Part shown: positions 1 through 10,800 of the stretch, in pieces | How positions within the stretch are numbered: position 1 is the stretch's first letter | How the letters are laid out: every line of letters starts with the position of its first letter | NCBI GenBank assembly: GCA_009733775.1 | Contig: WOGZ01000460.1 | Span: 1-21,295, forward strand | Source of the DNA: Alectoria sarmentosa | Lineage: Eukaryota > Ascomycota > Lecanoromycetes > Lecanorales > Parmeliaceae | Length of the DNA stretch: 21,295 bases | Direction of reading: 5' to 3' | The notes under the pieces: model-generated | Seen by the model: only the letters and a program-made list of their open reading frames with translations | What the model was told of the DNA's origin: nothing | Databases searched by the model: none | Made by a program: the position numbers and the translations under genes

Positions 1-324
1 AAGCGGTCATAGCAGGAGACACCGTGTCCTGATGGAGCGATATATATGCCTGTCCTACACCAGCCAGGCAATGGCTCTTCATTCGATTTCATCTCTTTCA
101 GAGCCACTGCATTCTTGTCCCACCCACTTACCCACGCCTGTATATAGCTTCCTTTGTACTCCAGGTCTATGTCGTACGGACATGGGAGTTTTTCTTAGCG
201 CTGGGGTACCAGGATATGCCTGTTCAGGCCTATATTCGCTACTAGCCCTGGCATTGAGATGGCCCAGTCACTATTTACGTCATTTGTATACCCTCATTTG
301 TGTGTGTGTCGTGTGCATTCGAGT
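1..324. other. No supported gene
   Basis: This stretch has mixed base composition and one 101-codon open frame on the plus strand (32-337). Its product is Cys/Leu/Ser-rich, with no recognisable motif, and it runs into the neighbouring repeat, so I do not treat it as a gene. A short GT-rich tract lies at about 299-313. The far end of the truncated amidase is not found here. I see no tRNA boxes or promoter elements that I can defend. Confidence 0.5.
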
Positions 325-644
325 ACGCAAGCACTAACTAGCAGTCGGTCCCGCGATTTTTTGTTTAAATTATCGTCAAATGCACGCAGAAGGCAGCAGA
401 AGACATTTCGCATTATATAAAAATAAATTTATATTCAAGTAAATAATCGTTACAATAATAATCATTATAATCACAATAATATTTATTACAATTATTTATT
501 ATAATAATAACTATTATTTAAAAATTGAACAAAACTTTTATATTAAACATCGCCTAAAAATGTTTGATAATAATGTTTTATAATTATACTTTTTATACGT
601 TACGTATATGAAAAATCGAATCGTGTTAAAAACATTTTATTATA
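325..644 (+). repeat. Truncated end of the AT-rich TIR-element family
   Basis: From about 325 the sequence aligns with the left ends of the two larger copies at 6949 and 7797. Shared blocks are the GCAGTCGG/GCAGTCGCC stretch, ATTTTTTGTTTAAA, CGTCAAATGCACGC, a GCATTATATA block, and the AT-rich run ending in AACATTTTATTATA. The terminal 25-30 bp of the family are missing on the left, and on the right the similarity stops near 644, about 310 bp into the family. It shares with the copy at 6949 an extra GCA-rich 11-bp insertion before the GCATT block that the 7797 copy lacks, so it belongs to the same subfamily as the outer copy. The AT bias and loss of CpA fit RIP. It is a relic, not an active element. 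Confidence 0.75.
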
Positions 645-2087
645 TACATGATGTGGTGGCGGATGCCATTCGATAACCTGCATATGCTATCAACACGACG
701 ATAGAAACACAACTTCAACGAATCGCGAACCTCGTAGCCTCGTTGCAGAAGAGCTTTTGTGACGAGCGACATGGCTCGCTGCACTGGTGGATGTGCTTGT
801 ACGTTTCCATCCCCATTTATGACTGCAAAGACAAGTTTTTCATCCCTCTCATGGGGTCGAGCCATCCTACTACGAATGCTCTGAAGCTTTTCTTCTCTCC
901 AAGGTATCTCCACAACATCACAACCATCTTGCCAAGGGAAAGTATTGAGCACTGCCTTCATTGCCATTTCTATCGTCGGTAAATCACCTGTCATAGGACC
1001 AATCACGGATCCGTTGACTGGTGAACCTGGCAATTATTCCATTATTAACGTTGAAGGTATATCGAGGTGTCACATACGCTGGTGACCATTCCGCTAGCAG
1101 GTAAACGACCGAATGACGGGCGCAGCCCAAAGAGATTGTTGAAAACGCATGGTATTCGAATCGATCCAGCTATGTCCCAGGATCAATGCTAGTCTTTTCA
1201 CCACTAAAGGATGTTATCTCTTACCAATATCAGATCCCCAACCCATTGGAGACCCTTTCAAAGCTAGCAGAGCGCCCTCGCCTATCGGAATATAAGTCGA
1301 TTATAACATACTGGGATTGTGAGGTCGCATAGATGTACCTCCTGAAGCTCCTCCGGCAGACAGGTTGCGATTATATGGATTTATCGTGGACCCGATGATA
1401 TTGTTGTTCGTCTCTCCCATCTGTGTCACGTCAGTTCTACTACACCGTAGGGCTATATGCTGGGGATGGCAACCTACCAGCATACTCATTGGTACACTGG
1501 TCTTCACGAAGAAAACAGCGCCCATGCGACACAATCGCTTGACCAATACGCCCTCGCTGTTTTCATCTTTTTTTTCTCCAAGCCAGCTCACGTAGCCGCA
1601 AGCAGACTCGAGTCCCTCGGTATTGAATCGGTTTTTCAGACTGACCGGAAGTCCGTGTAACGGTCCTACCGTCTGACCAGTTCTAAGCAGCGACTCATCC
1701 AGCGCCTTTGCACCTTGTTCTGCGGCCACAAAGCAGATTTCTGATAAGCAGTTGGTCTAGGAAAGCGGTCAGTGGGACATGACGAACAATTTGAAAGTGA
1801 CATGATAGTCTACTGCTTACCAGCTGGTGCGCGACTGATGCACGATGACAAAAAGCTCTGGTAATATCCACAGATGTCCTGTATCCAGATCGAATGTTGG
1901 CTAGGATCCTACTGCTGGGCGCATTGGTGATTTCCAGCTCCCGCCGGTCAAGAAACCGACAAATGTATTCCCCAAAGTCGCGAAGTCTGGTCACGGATGG
2001 GATATCGGAATTTGGGATTCGCCATTTGGGCGGAATCAACTCAATAAGACTCGTCCTCTTTCCTTGAGCTTTAGACTGCCAGGCCAT
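645..2087 (-). pseudogene. Fungal general amidase (amidase signature family), 3'-truncated and splice-damaged
   Basis: Exons are 1821-2087, 1478-1756, 1339-1420, 1225-1281, 1078-1169, 731-1033 and 645-677; introns are 44-64 bp and all phases join. The frame gives about 371 residues, against roughly 540-580 for fungal amidases. The Lys-cisSer-Ser triad is present: Lys about 130 in GLPVSLK, Ser about 208 in GGASGGEG, Ser about 231 in GSDIAGSIR. These enzymes hydrolyse amides to carboxylate and ammonia. Two defects stand out. First, the intron at 1034-1077 begins GTATGT, but the only join that keeps the amidase frame ends in AA instead of AG; the nearby CAG at 1027-1029 shifts the frame. Second, coding similarity ends after the VIEWHPPPHH stretch, exactly at the repeat, so the last third is lost. 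Family assignment is secure; the mutated acceptor is inferred. A substrate cannot be named. Confidence 0.85.
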
Positions 2088-2622
2088 GTTTGTAGATGCA
2101 ATCTGGGAGATGATGTTTTGCCGAGGTTAATGTATTTTCGACAGATGGGTAGGGCCCGCCTCCGAAAAGAGGATTAGAATCGAATTCCGACTTCCAACTC
2201 TTTAGTTCTGATATAATTGCTTGGCGTGAGTCGCCTGTGGATGTGGCAAAGAGAACGCCGCACGAGCCGTTCTCCCCGTGAAGTACTCGTGGCGTCCAAA
2301 CATATGGGAGGGCACGGGTGTCCGATGAGTTTGACTTGGTCTCCTCGCCGTACCAGAGGACTCATTTCTGGGCGTGAGCGGCTTGTATCGGCAATGGGGG
2401 CGATACGCGGGTCTCAGTTATTAAAATACCAGTAGACTGAGTAGAGTATCTTTTGCCGCCACTCGGATGTTCACACCGCAAAAGCTTGAACCATTGTATC
2501 CCACATCTTGATATCAAGGGATGACGACTATCAATGATGGGAATACACTGATATCTATGTTTCCTTCATCCGTACCTTCATTTGTATAGCTGAGCTACTA
2601 GAGGTAGTACTATTGTATTTTT

Positions 2623-2662
2623 GGTATCTTTATATTAAGATACCCTGGACCTTGATTCCAGG
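2623..2662. repeat. Two adjacent short inverted repeats
   Basis: GGTATCTT (2623-2630) is the reverse complement of AAGATACC (2637-2644), with a 6-nt loop. It is followed directly by CCTGGA (2644-2649) and TCCAGG (2657-2662), with a 7-nt loop. No function is evident. Confidence 0.6.
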
Positions 2663-2722
2663 ACTTGTCTCCCTGTGGGCTGGTATCGAAGAAGTCAGGC
2701 CGTCTTACATGTCTGCTGCTAA

Positions 2723-2748
2723 CGCCTGGCCCAAAATTGGGCCAGGCG
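2723..2748. repeat. Perfect 12-bp inverted repeat with 2-nt spacer
   Basis: CGCCTGGCCCAA (2723-2734), then AA, then TTGGGCCAGGCG (2737-2748). The arms are GC-rich and match at all 12 positions, so the site can form a stable cruciform or RNA hairpin, or bind a dimeric regulator. It lies about 170 bp upstream of the arrestin-like start codon. Confidence 0.8.
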
Positions 2749-2917
2749 CTATGGCCATCAAATGAGACAGTGTTCGAGATTGCGTACAGTCCTTGCATTC
2801 TCTCACGCATTACCTTCTGTGCTCTCATCATGATGCTGCAGCCTTTCGGATTCCTCTATTTCTGAGATACATCGTCACTACATCAGCAAATTTATCAACA
2901 AGGCCTTGGGGAAATCA

Positions 2918-4276
2918 ATGGCACCCTCTGAACCTTCAGAAGCCACTCTTCAGATAGTGATCTTACCTGAGGATGGTCCAGAGCAGACGCAATCCTGTAG
3001 TACTCGGAAAGGCGGTGACATACTAGTCGGCTATGTGGATGTGTTTCTCGATAGCCTCGTCGGTGTGAGCATTACCGTCGTATTTCAAGGTGTGTGTGTT
3101 CGGGCCTGTCAGTACTTGCTGCAGGCTTCGTCGTTGATGCTCCTTTGACCTAGGCTTTATAAGGACATGGCTACCGTCCTTCAACTCACAGCCTGATAAT
3201 AACGCCACAGCAGAATACAAGGTAAGATCTTTATCTCGATAGAACTAACGGATGGCTAAGTATCGATGTTCGTGAAGTTCCTGAGTGAAATCCAAGAGAT
3301 CGAGACAACGTCCTCTCATCGACATCAACGGAAAGGGTTTCATGTTCACCGTCTACCTTTTGCATTTACCATCCCCAACGAGCTCATCTCTTCAAGGTCC
3401 GATGTGAACCCAGAGCTTCTGAACCTCCTTCCAACCGTCAAAGAGGGCCAGAGCTATTATGGACTAGCCACCAAGCAAGAATACATGCAACCAAGAATCA
3501 TGTACGTCGTCACGGCGGTATCTACGAAACTCGCAGGAGACTTGAGTTCAGCTACATTATGCCGGACCAAGCGAGAGATTACTGTAATGCCTTCCATTCC
3601 AGCGTCTCCTCCCCTCCAGATCGAACACTTTCCTCACGAGTACAAGACGACCTGCATCAAGACCTTGAAAAGACGCATGTGGAATCGACCATTGGGTAAA
3701 TTTACTGTCTCGGCAGCGGAACCAAAGGCCTTGAACATCTCGACATGTGCCCTTAGGGCTTCTACTGTAGCATCAGTCAAGCTTTTATTCCAGCCATGTG
3801 GAGCCCACCAAACGCCAGCAGCAAGACCATACGAGTGGAAATTGACAGTGAAGTCTTACCTGAAAGTCAGAACGTTTTACTCTACCAAACCGTTCACCCA
3901 GATACCTACCAAGGAGAGCTGCAAGTCGGAGCCGCTGGCTGAGATGACCTCCAGCTGCACTCCTCCAGAGATTCGCCAGTGTGACACCCTCCCGTGGCGC
4001 TTACATCGCCTTTCCTCTGCAGGCACCATCGCTTCGGATACTCTTGCTATTCCGTGGACCACCACCCTGATAGTGCCAGTGAACGCATCCAAATCTTTAA
4101 TTCCTACCTTTCTCAGTCCGCTGTCGGCTCGTCGATATGTGTTGGTGCTATCCATTATGATTGAAGAAATACACCATGATGCGATGGTATTAGAGGTTCC
4201 ACTACAGGTCAGATCCGATTCTTCGCGCTTTGTGCGGACCAGGTTTGCAAAGCCTCTTGAGGTGGATTTGTACTGA
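2918..4276 (+). CDS. Alpha-arrestin-like protein (arrestin N-like fold)
   Basis: Exons 2918-3089, 3154-3221 and 3278-4276 give 412 residues. Intron 1 (3090-3153, GTGTGT...TAG) and intron 2 (3222-3277, GTAAGA...AAG, with CTAAC branch site) restore an arrestin pattern: a strand-rich N-terminus with GYVDVFLD, then FIRTW, EYKFL, the HRLPFAFTIP motif at about 104-113, a KRRMWNRPLGKF block, and a C-terminal IPTFLSPLSARRYVLVLSI stretch matching the usual PTFxSCLxSRxYxLxL pattern. An ATG at 3266 lies inside intron 2 and is not the start. Fungal alpha-arrestins commonly act as adaptors linking Rsp5-type ubiquitin ligases to plasma-membrane transporters, but I see no PPxY or LPxY motif, so ligase recruitment is unproven. 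The gene is free of RIP-like damage and converges on the gene ending at 4363. Confidence 0.85.
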
Positions 4277-4362
4277 CTCATTCATTGCCACTGTTGTTGC
4301 AGGCATTTAGTTCGTATTAGGTTCGATTTCTAATGGCGCTTGTACAATGGTGTAGCGGCTTT

Positions 4363-6126
4363 CTATTTTCTGCCACCTCCAACAGATCGAAAGGCAGCCA
4401 CAGTCTGCGCGCTACTTACCGCAATACTGATCAACGCTAAAGTGATACTGATCGTGCCAAACACCAGCACGGCCCAGAATGTCACGTGCTGCACACGATC
4501 GCGTTTGTCCTTCCACATCTGATACCAGCCACTCGGTTTCTGGTTGTCCATATAGAATTTGATCTCCCGAAGTCGAGAGCTGAAGCGAGGAAAGTGACTA
4601 AATGAGCGCATGGATTCTGATTCGCCAACCAGTGCCGGGTAGGGAGTGAGGATGTTTTCGAGATGCCAGCAGAGGTCCAAAGAGTAGGGCGGACCAGAGG
4701 CGAGGTGGGTGGAGATTGTGCTAGGCAGAGGATTTCTGTGGGTGAGACTGTGGAGTATGCTAAAGGCACGGTCGATGCGCCACCAGATATGTCTGAGCGG
4801 ACGTGGCGTGGCCGTGTCATTATTTCCACGATCAAGCTTGCCAGGTAGTGGAGTGTTCAAAAAATGCTTGAGTATCTTTCGGGCACGCGAGCTATTGATA
4901 TCCACACGAAGATCGTGGACTAGTATACCCGTTCTTCGGTTGGCATTCTTAATAGCGCAGGTTTCAGTCGTTGTGAACTGCTTGGCGTTTATGTTATGAA
5001 AGAGGAGCCGATAAGTATTTTTTAGCTCATACAGGACGTGGAATTTGGGATTTCTTGTGGCATCCGGATGATCTAAACCCATATCGTGCGCGAAACTCTT
5101 CAAAGACTGAGCATTGTACCAAAAAAGCAGTGATTGATCAAGTAAACTGACATCCCAGAACAAGGTCAAAGTTCTCGAATAGGTCGAAAGTCGCAGATGA
5201 TTGTCGATACAATCACTCCAGACAATACGAAGACCGCCAAGCCTCATCAGGGTCTGGAGATTGAGATCATGGGCTGCAAAGACCGGATCGTTTGACTGCT
5301 CAATATCATCTCGCGAATCTGGAACAGCGAAGCGTCCGAGGAAATCGAGTATGAACATCTGGCTCTCTTCTTTGGATATGGGCCTTCGCAAAGGCCAATT
5401 TTTCCGTCTGGCTGTATTGATGGCGAATATGGCCTCCAGTATATACGTGAGTTGGCCTTGACGCACGGTTGTACCGGTCCCAGAAATTGAGTTCAGGATC
5501 ACTCGGAGTATATTATTTCCTTCCCAATCTTTGATCAGCCCTTTTTCATGACAACGGCGGTGCAACTCATTCAGATTGAATCTGTTGCGTATGTCCTCAG
5601 ACCACGGCCCATTCATAAAAGGTCCTGCAGCGTCGGGATTGTTCCCCTTCTGGAAATCTTTAGGCCGATTTGAATAGTCAAGTTCAGTGAAGAACCTTCC
5701 TATTTCAATGAGCACGGACGTAATGTCACTATCCGTATAGCCGATGGCATTATCGCGTTTCGCAAATCCCAAGCGATCGATTACGTTGCTCAGATGGAGT
5801 CCGTAGGAGTACTCGAGTTCTGGCCACGACATGCACTGCAACATATTGCTGGTCCTCAAGGGGAACAGCGCTTCCATGAGCTCCGACCTCCGGTATAGCA
5901 CCATTTTCTGAAGCCGCATTCCATGGTTTAATTGATGGTAGGCATTATAGGCATCGACGTCCGAAGATTCCGGGGGTTTGCGAGCCCATTCCCAGGGGTC
6001 GAAACCCACAGCTTCTGGTTCATGCTCTAGCTGTTGGTATACGTTGTCGGGAAAGAACTTGTCTTCGGCTAGTGAGTCAACACGCATATTCATTTGGAGG
6101 AACACCGTCATGATGCGGACATACAT
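4363..6126 (-). CDS. Fungal protein of unknown function with C-terminal transmembrane helix
   Basis: One uninterrupted 587-codon frame. The N-terminal 500 residues look globular and helical, rich in Trp, Arg and Asp, with acidic and aromatic patches (VGFDPWEWARKP, PWSEDIRNRFN). Near the C-terminus a basic segment (WYQMWKDKRDRVQH) precedes a single hydrophobic helix at about 550-579, followed by a short basic tail. This layout predicts a tail-anchored or single-pass membrane protein with most of its mass on one side. I know similar fungal proteins (soluble region plus a closing TM after a DKRDxxQ-like motif) only as uncharacterised, so no function is given. The start is uncertain: ATGs at codons 6, 12 and 14 are alternatives and a short upstream exon is possible. 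It has no RIP signs and is tail-to-tail with the arrestin gene. Confidence 0.8.
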   Translation of the reverse strand: MYVRIMTVFLQMNMRVDSLAEDKFFPDNVYQQLEHEPEAVGFDPWEWARKPPESSDVDAYNAYHQLNHGMRLQKMVLYRRSELMEALFPLRTSNMLQCMSWPELEYSYGLHLSNVIDRLGFAKRDNAIGYTDSDITSVLIEIGRFFTELDYSNRPKDFQKGNNPDAAGPFMNGPWSEDIRNRFNLNELHRRCHEKGLIKDWEGNNILRVILNSISGTGTTVRQGQLTYILEAIFAINTARRKNWPLRRPISKEESQMFILDFLGRFAVPDSRDDIEQSNDPVFAAHDLNLQTLMRLGGLRIVWSDCIDNHLRLSTYSRTLTLFWDVSLLDQSLLFWYNAQSLKSFAHDMGLDHPDATRNPKFHVLYELKNTYRLLFHNINAKQFTTTETCAIKNANRRTGILVHDLRVDINSSRARKILKHFLNTPLPGKLDRGNNDTATPRPLRHIWWRIDRAFSILHSLTHRNPLPSTISTHLASGPPYSLDLCWHLENILTPYPALVGESESMRSFSHFPRFSSRLREIKFYMDNQKPSGWYQMWKDKRDRVQHVTFWAVLVFGTISITLALISIAVSSAQTVAAFRSVGGGRK

Positions 6127-6907
6127 TGAAAGTCATACTCAGCGTCAAGAAATGATACCGAGGCACGAGCATATAAATTGATACTTCGTTCTCGCTTTTG
6201 CTTGTATGCTTTCCTTGCCCTCTCGTTGCCTATCTTGAAACTGTACTCTGGTGATGTCCTGTCAGAAGTAGGCTGGCGCTCCTGCTGGTAGGGCATCTGC
6301 GGCTTGCTGTGGTTCCCAATACTACCACTTGGTCAGCTAGAAACTGGAGCTGTCACTTTTCGAGATAGTTTGCCCCTAATCTATGTAGTTTGCCTTGATC
6401 TCTTCCTCAGCTCTATCGGATGGTAAATGGTAATTTGCCGATCGGGATGGGTCTTGAAGGATATCAAGACCTCGATGGCCACTTCATGGAACGCTTCGTG
6501 AGATGCCAACAGGGCGTGAAATCGGTGGCGAGAAATATGAAATTGAGAATTTGTGGGCAAGATTGCGTCGTTTCTAGCCATGGCACTTACATCGAGAACG
6601 CAGGAAGAGGGAGGCCTGGAAGACGACAAAACAGCGAGGCTATATACCGTCTGACACCGCAAGGCAACCATGGGGCGCGGTTCATGCAAGGTTTATGCAT
6701 GGCTGAGGGACGCTGCGGATTCTCCTTTCTCAGCCACGGTCGACTATCCAGCCCTACACGCCCGCTGGCATCAGGCACATGGCAAGGTACGAAGTCCATT
6801 TTTTATACTTGTCGCGGCAATGATAAATGCAATGACCGCAAAATATATAGAGCTCGATCGTGTCGAATGGCAGCGTCAATCAAGCAATCAAGCCTCCTTC
6901 CTAGTGG
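6127..6907. other. Gap without a confident gene (5' side of the 4363-6126 gene)
   Basis: The part near 6127-6300 must contain the promoter of the unknown-protein gene. A plus-strand frame from 6670 reads like protein up to about 6789 (VYAWLRDAADSPF, DYPALHARWHQAHGK) and is followed by GTACGA, a possible splice donor. It could be the first exon of a gene cut off by the repeat at 6908, but no family is recognised. Longer frames here (6420-6986 plus, 6381-6689 minus) have no supporting motifs. Confidence 0.35.
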
Positions 6908-7796
6908 TACTCCTCTTTGCAAAACCCTTTGCGGGAGCGCGAAACTACTCCTGTTAGCGAAACCCTTGGCGGGAGCGCAAAACTAGCAGCCGCCCCCACA
7001 ATTTTTTGCTTGAACCACCGCCAAAGGCACGCAAAAGGCACGCAAAAGGCATTTCGCATTACATAGACATGAAATCACATTCAAATAAATAATTGTTGCA
7101 ATAATAGTTATTATAACCATTATAGAAATAATCATTATTTAAAAATCGGGCAAAACCTTTATATCAGACTTCGTCTGAAAAAATTTAATGATAATGCTTT
7201 ATAATTATACTTTTTACACGTTACGTATATTAAAGATTAAATCGTGTTAAAAATATTTTATTATACGATTTATCAATAAATTTTAACACGCAAATAAAAA
7301 AACGTAATATAAAAATAAAATATAATAATTTACGTTTATATAATTTACGCTTAATGCTTATATTAAAGTTTTAATATTATTTTTTATTAATATATATTAT
7401 TTATAATATCATAATTTTGAATAATATTAATTAAAAAAAGAAAAAAGTCGATAAATAAAGAGTAAATTATAAAAATGAAATAATAATTAAATAAAGAATA
7501 ATTAATTGAAATATAATTTTAGCAATTACGAAAAAAAGTTAATTATTAAATTTTTTAATTAGCTCGAAAAACGTTAAATTCGAGATTTAATCGAATTAAA
7601 AATCGTTTTCAAGTTTTTATAAAACGTGTAATTCGTTATAATTACAATTATATAATTATTATAATTATATTATTAAATAATTAAGTAATCAAATAATTAT
7701 TGTAATTTATTTCATTATTGCAATAATTACTTAATTATTTGATCATTTAATCACCTAATTATCTGACTATCAAAAACTCAAATTATTAGATTATTA
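6908..7796 (+). mobile_element. Left end of outer TIR element, RIP-degraded
   Basis: It begins TACTCCTCTTTGCAAAACCC. The first ~40 bp are partly duplicated in tandem: a second terminus-like unit, TACTCCTGTTAGCGAAACCC, starts at about 6947. From there it aligns with the inner copy (7797 onward) for at least 600 bp, through the TTTGCTTGAAC, GCATTACATA and CACATTCAAATAAATAATTG blocks and into AT-rich DNA. From about 7736 it becomes a decayed form of the 8-bp TATC array seen again from 12227. The reverse complement of 12730-12887 matches this end, so the two form the termini of one outer element interrupted by the inner one. No transposase frame remains. Confidence 0.7.
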
Positions 7797-7895
7797 CTTC
7801 TTTTTGCAAAATTCTTGACGGAAGCGCAAAACTTACAGTCGCCCCCGTAATTTTTTGTTTAAACGATCGTCAAATGCACGTAAAAGATAAAATCG
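7797..7895 (+). repeat. Left 99-bp terminal inverted repeat of inner element
   Basis: Pairs with 12126-12224. Relative to that end, this copy carries T or A at most of the nine variable positions, as expected from C-to-T change on either strand. Confidence 0.85.
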
Positions 7896-10800
7896 CATTA
7901 TATAAATTTAAAATCACATTCAAATAAATAATCGTTATAATAATAATTATTATAATTATTTATTACAATAACAATTATTATTTAAAAATCGAGCAAAATC
8001 TTTATATTAAATTTCGCTTAAAAAAATTTAATAATAATGTTTTATAATTATACTTTTTATACGTTATATATATAAAAATTGAATCATATTAAAAACATTT
8101 TATTATACGATTTATTAACAGATTTTAATATATAAATAAAGAGTGTAATGTAAAAATAAAATATAATGTTTTACGCTTATGTGATATTTATATCAAAGCT
8201 TTAACATTATTTTTTATTAATATAAATTATTTATAACGTAATAACTTTGAATAATGTTAAATAAAAAAAGAAAAAAATCGATGATTAAATAATAGATCGT
8301 AAAGATGAGAATATAATTAAATAATAAATAATTAATTAAAATATAATTATAATTATAACAATTATGTAAAAAACTTAATTAATAAAACCTCAATTTAATT
8401 CGAAAAACGTTATATTTGAAATTAAATTAAATTAAAAATCGTTTAAAAGGCTTTTAACAAAACGTTTTTAAGATAATATTATTATCGTTATAATTATATT
8501 ATCGTTTATTTCAAAGCTTATTCGAGTTTTCATTCAATATGAATTTGAATTAAATTATAATAATAATGTTATTTTAACTGATTTATACGATATTAATATG
8601 CGATTTTTATAAAAAATAAAATCCAATTAATTTTAATATAACATCATTTTTATTTCGAATAACAATTTAAGCGAACGTCTTAAAATCATTAATTAAAACG
8701 TAAAAAAACAATTATTCGTTTATTTTAAAAAGTCCTTTATATCATATTTAAACGAATTAATATATATATTATTCGATTAATTTGATCTCGTTTTCGATAA
8801 GAGCATCGTTTAAAAAACTTTATATTATTTTAATTAATCTCGTAAGCGAATGAGAAAAATAATTAATTAGCGCAATGTCTTTTTATATAATAATTAATTT
8901 ATTATATCAATTAATTAATAAGTTAATAAATTAATCTTTTTAAATAAATCGACGATTTATAAACGAATTAATAAATATTTTATTACCCTCAACAATTAAA
9001 TATTAAAATCTTTAAATGACAGAAAATATAAATGGGTTTTTTTAAACATATGATTATGAACAATGAAAAATTCAAACGTTTAAAAAAATGAAGTGTGTTA
9101 TTTATTTTTACGATAAAAGGTTATTTATTATAAATAATCTTTCAAAACTCGATTATTTAAAACATCTTTATCGATTTTATATAAGATTACGTTTTTTTTT
9201 ATTGCGATAATTTCGAAAAAAACGAGTTTTAATTAATAATTATATGTGATAATGCGTCGATTCATCACAATTTTAAGTTTATTAACATATATCACGATGC
9301 AAAAGTTTTATTAAAATATTTATCTTCGTATTCGTTTGATTTTAATTCGATTAAGATTTCGTTTTCGATGCTTAAAACGTGAATTAAACGATATCAAAAT
9401 ATAATTATATTATATTTCGACGAAAAACGATATAATAACTTTTCAAATTTAATTGTCTTTACGTAAAAGAAATAATATAACGCGAATAATCTTTCTCGAA
9501 GAAGTGAAATATATTATAAAAGTTAAAATAAAATGAACGACGCTGAAGTATTAAAAGAATAAGTTGTTATAATTATTTATATATGTTATTTATTTTTATA
9601 CTTTCATTATAATATATCGTTTAAATTCACGTCGTTATAAAATATTTATTTCGTTTATTAATTTTATTCGTAATTTTCATTTTCGATGAAATGTAAGATG
9701 AATTTTATTATAAAGATCGTAAAAGCACGTATATATATTAAAACGCGAATTGATTTTTTTCTACGTTCAAATGCGTTTACATTATTAATTAATTCGCGCT
9801 TAATGCCTAATTCGATATTTAACTTTTTTTATTTATATTCGAAATCATCATCTTTTCATTGTTAAATGTGATGAAATTTATAATATTTATTTAATAATTT
9901 CTTTTTTATATTTTTTAAAACCCTTTCGTCGTGCGATATAACGTTTAACTTTATATATTCGATAAAATCGTTAATAATTAACGTATATCGAATTATTAAC
10001 TTTATACTTTAAAATCGTGATTGAAATTATCGTGATTTTACGATTGTAAACACGATTAATAGAGCGCTGAGAATCGTAATAATCACGTTTAATAAATTCA
10101 ATTTCAAGATAAAAGAAACGAATATTTATAAAAAAAATCGCTTAAATTCGATAATAATGTAAGAAATTAAATAATCGTAATAACAAAAACAAATATACGA
10201 TTACGTAATTATTATATATTATTTTCTCTTTTATTTCTCTTTTTACGAATTTTATTCTTTTATTTATTTTTCAAATCACGTTTTCAATTAATGAATAAAC
10301 TTATAAACGATACATTAATAATAAATTTATTTATTCGATTTGTTATAATAATTGTTAACCAATTAATTAAATTTTGAATTATTATAAAATAATATCTGCG
10401 CGAGTTTTTAACATAACAGATCGACTTAGAATAATTTTAATTATCATAATCGTTTTTATAACACTTTTAACGATCGCGAATAACACGTTTAATAATAACG
10501 ATAAAATTAATTTTATTCTTCGCAATTTAAACATTAAATAATCGTTCGATAAAATTTAAAATTAATAAAATCTCGATAAAACTTATAAATTTATTATTTA
10601 AAAATTTATCGTTATGTATAATCATTATAAAAACGATCTTAACAACAATAATTTTTTTTTCAATAACATTAAATTTATTATAAACGTATCGATGTATTAA
10701 ATCAAATTAAAACTCTATTTTATGTTTTTAATTTTATAATTCATCGAATATCGTGCTTAAAACTTAATCAAACTCGTTTAAATTAATCTTTTAAGCGCTG

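Larger units (their letters stand above)
2088..2917. other. Gap without a confident gene; one open frame and several hairpins
   Basis: On the minus strand an open frame without a start codon runs 2361-2071 (97 codons, overlapping the amidase start) and reads like protein (WYGEE, LPYVWTPRVLHGENG, LKSWKSEFDS). Another frame runs 2831-2610, with HSAWPNFGPG and RRPDFF. They could be exons of one decayed or unrecognised gene, but I cannot find joins that connect them and recognise no family. Three inverted repeats lie between 2623 and 2748, listed separately. The part nearest 2918 serves as the 5' region of the arrestin-like gene. Confidence 0.35.

Noticed and set aside
3266..3280. ATG as start of the arrestin-like gene
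   Set aside because: It lies inside an intron with GTAAGA donor and CTAAC branch site; starting there loses the conserved N-terminal strands.
4306..4334. GGTTCGATTTC resembling a tRNA B box in an ATTAG/CTAAT stem
   Set aside because: No A box, acceptor stem or anticodon arm fits upstream; it is a short hairpin between two convergent genes.
6420..6986. 188-codon plus-strand frame
   Set aside because: It runs into the repeat terminus, and its C-terminal part is translation of the TIR.
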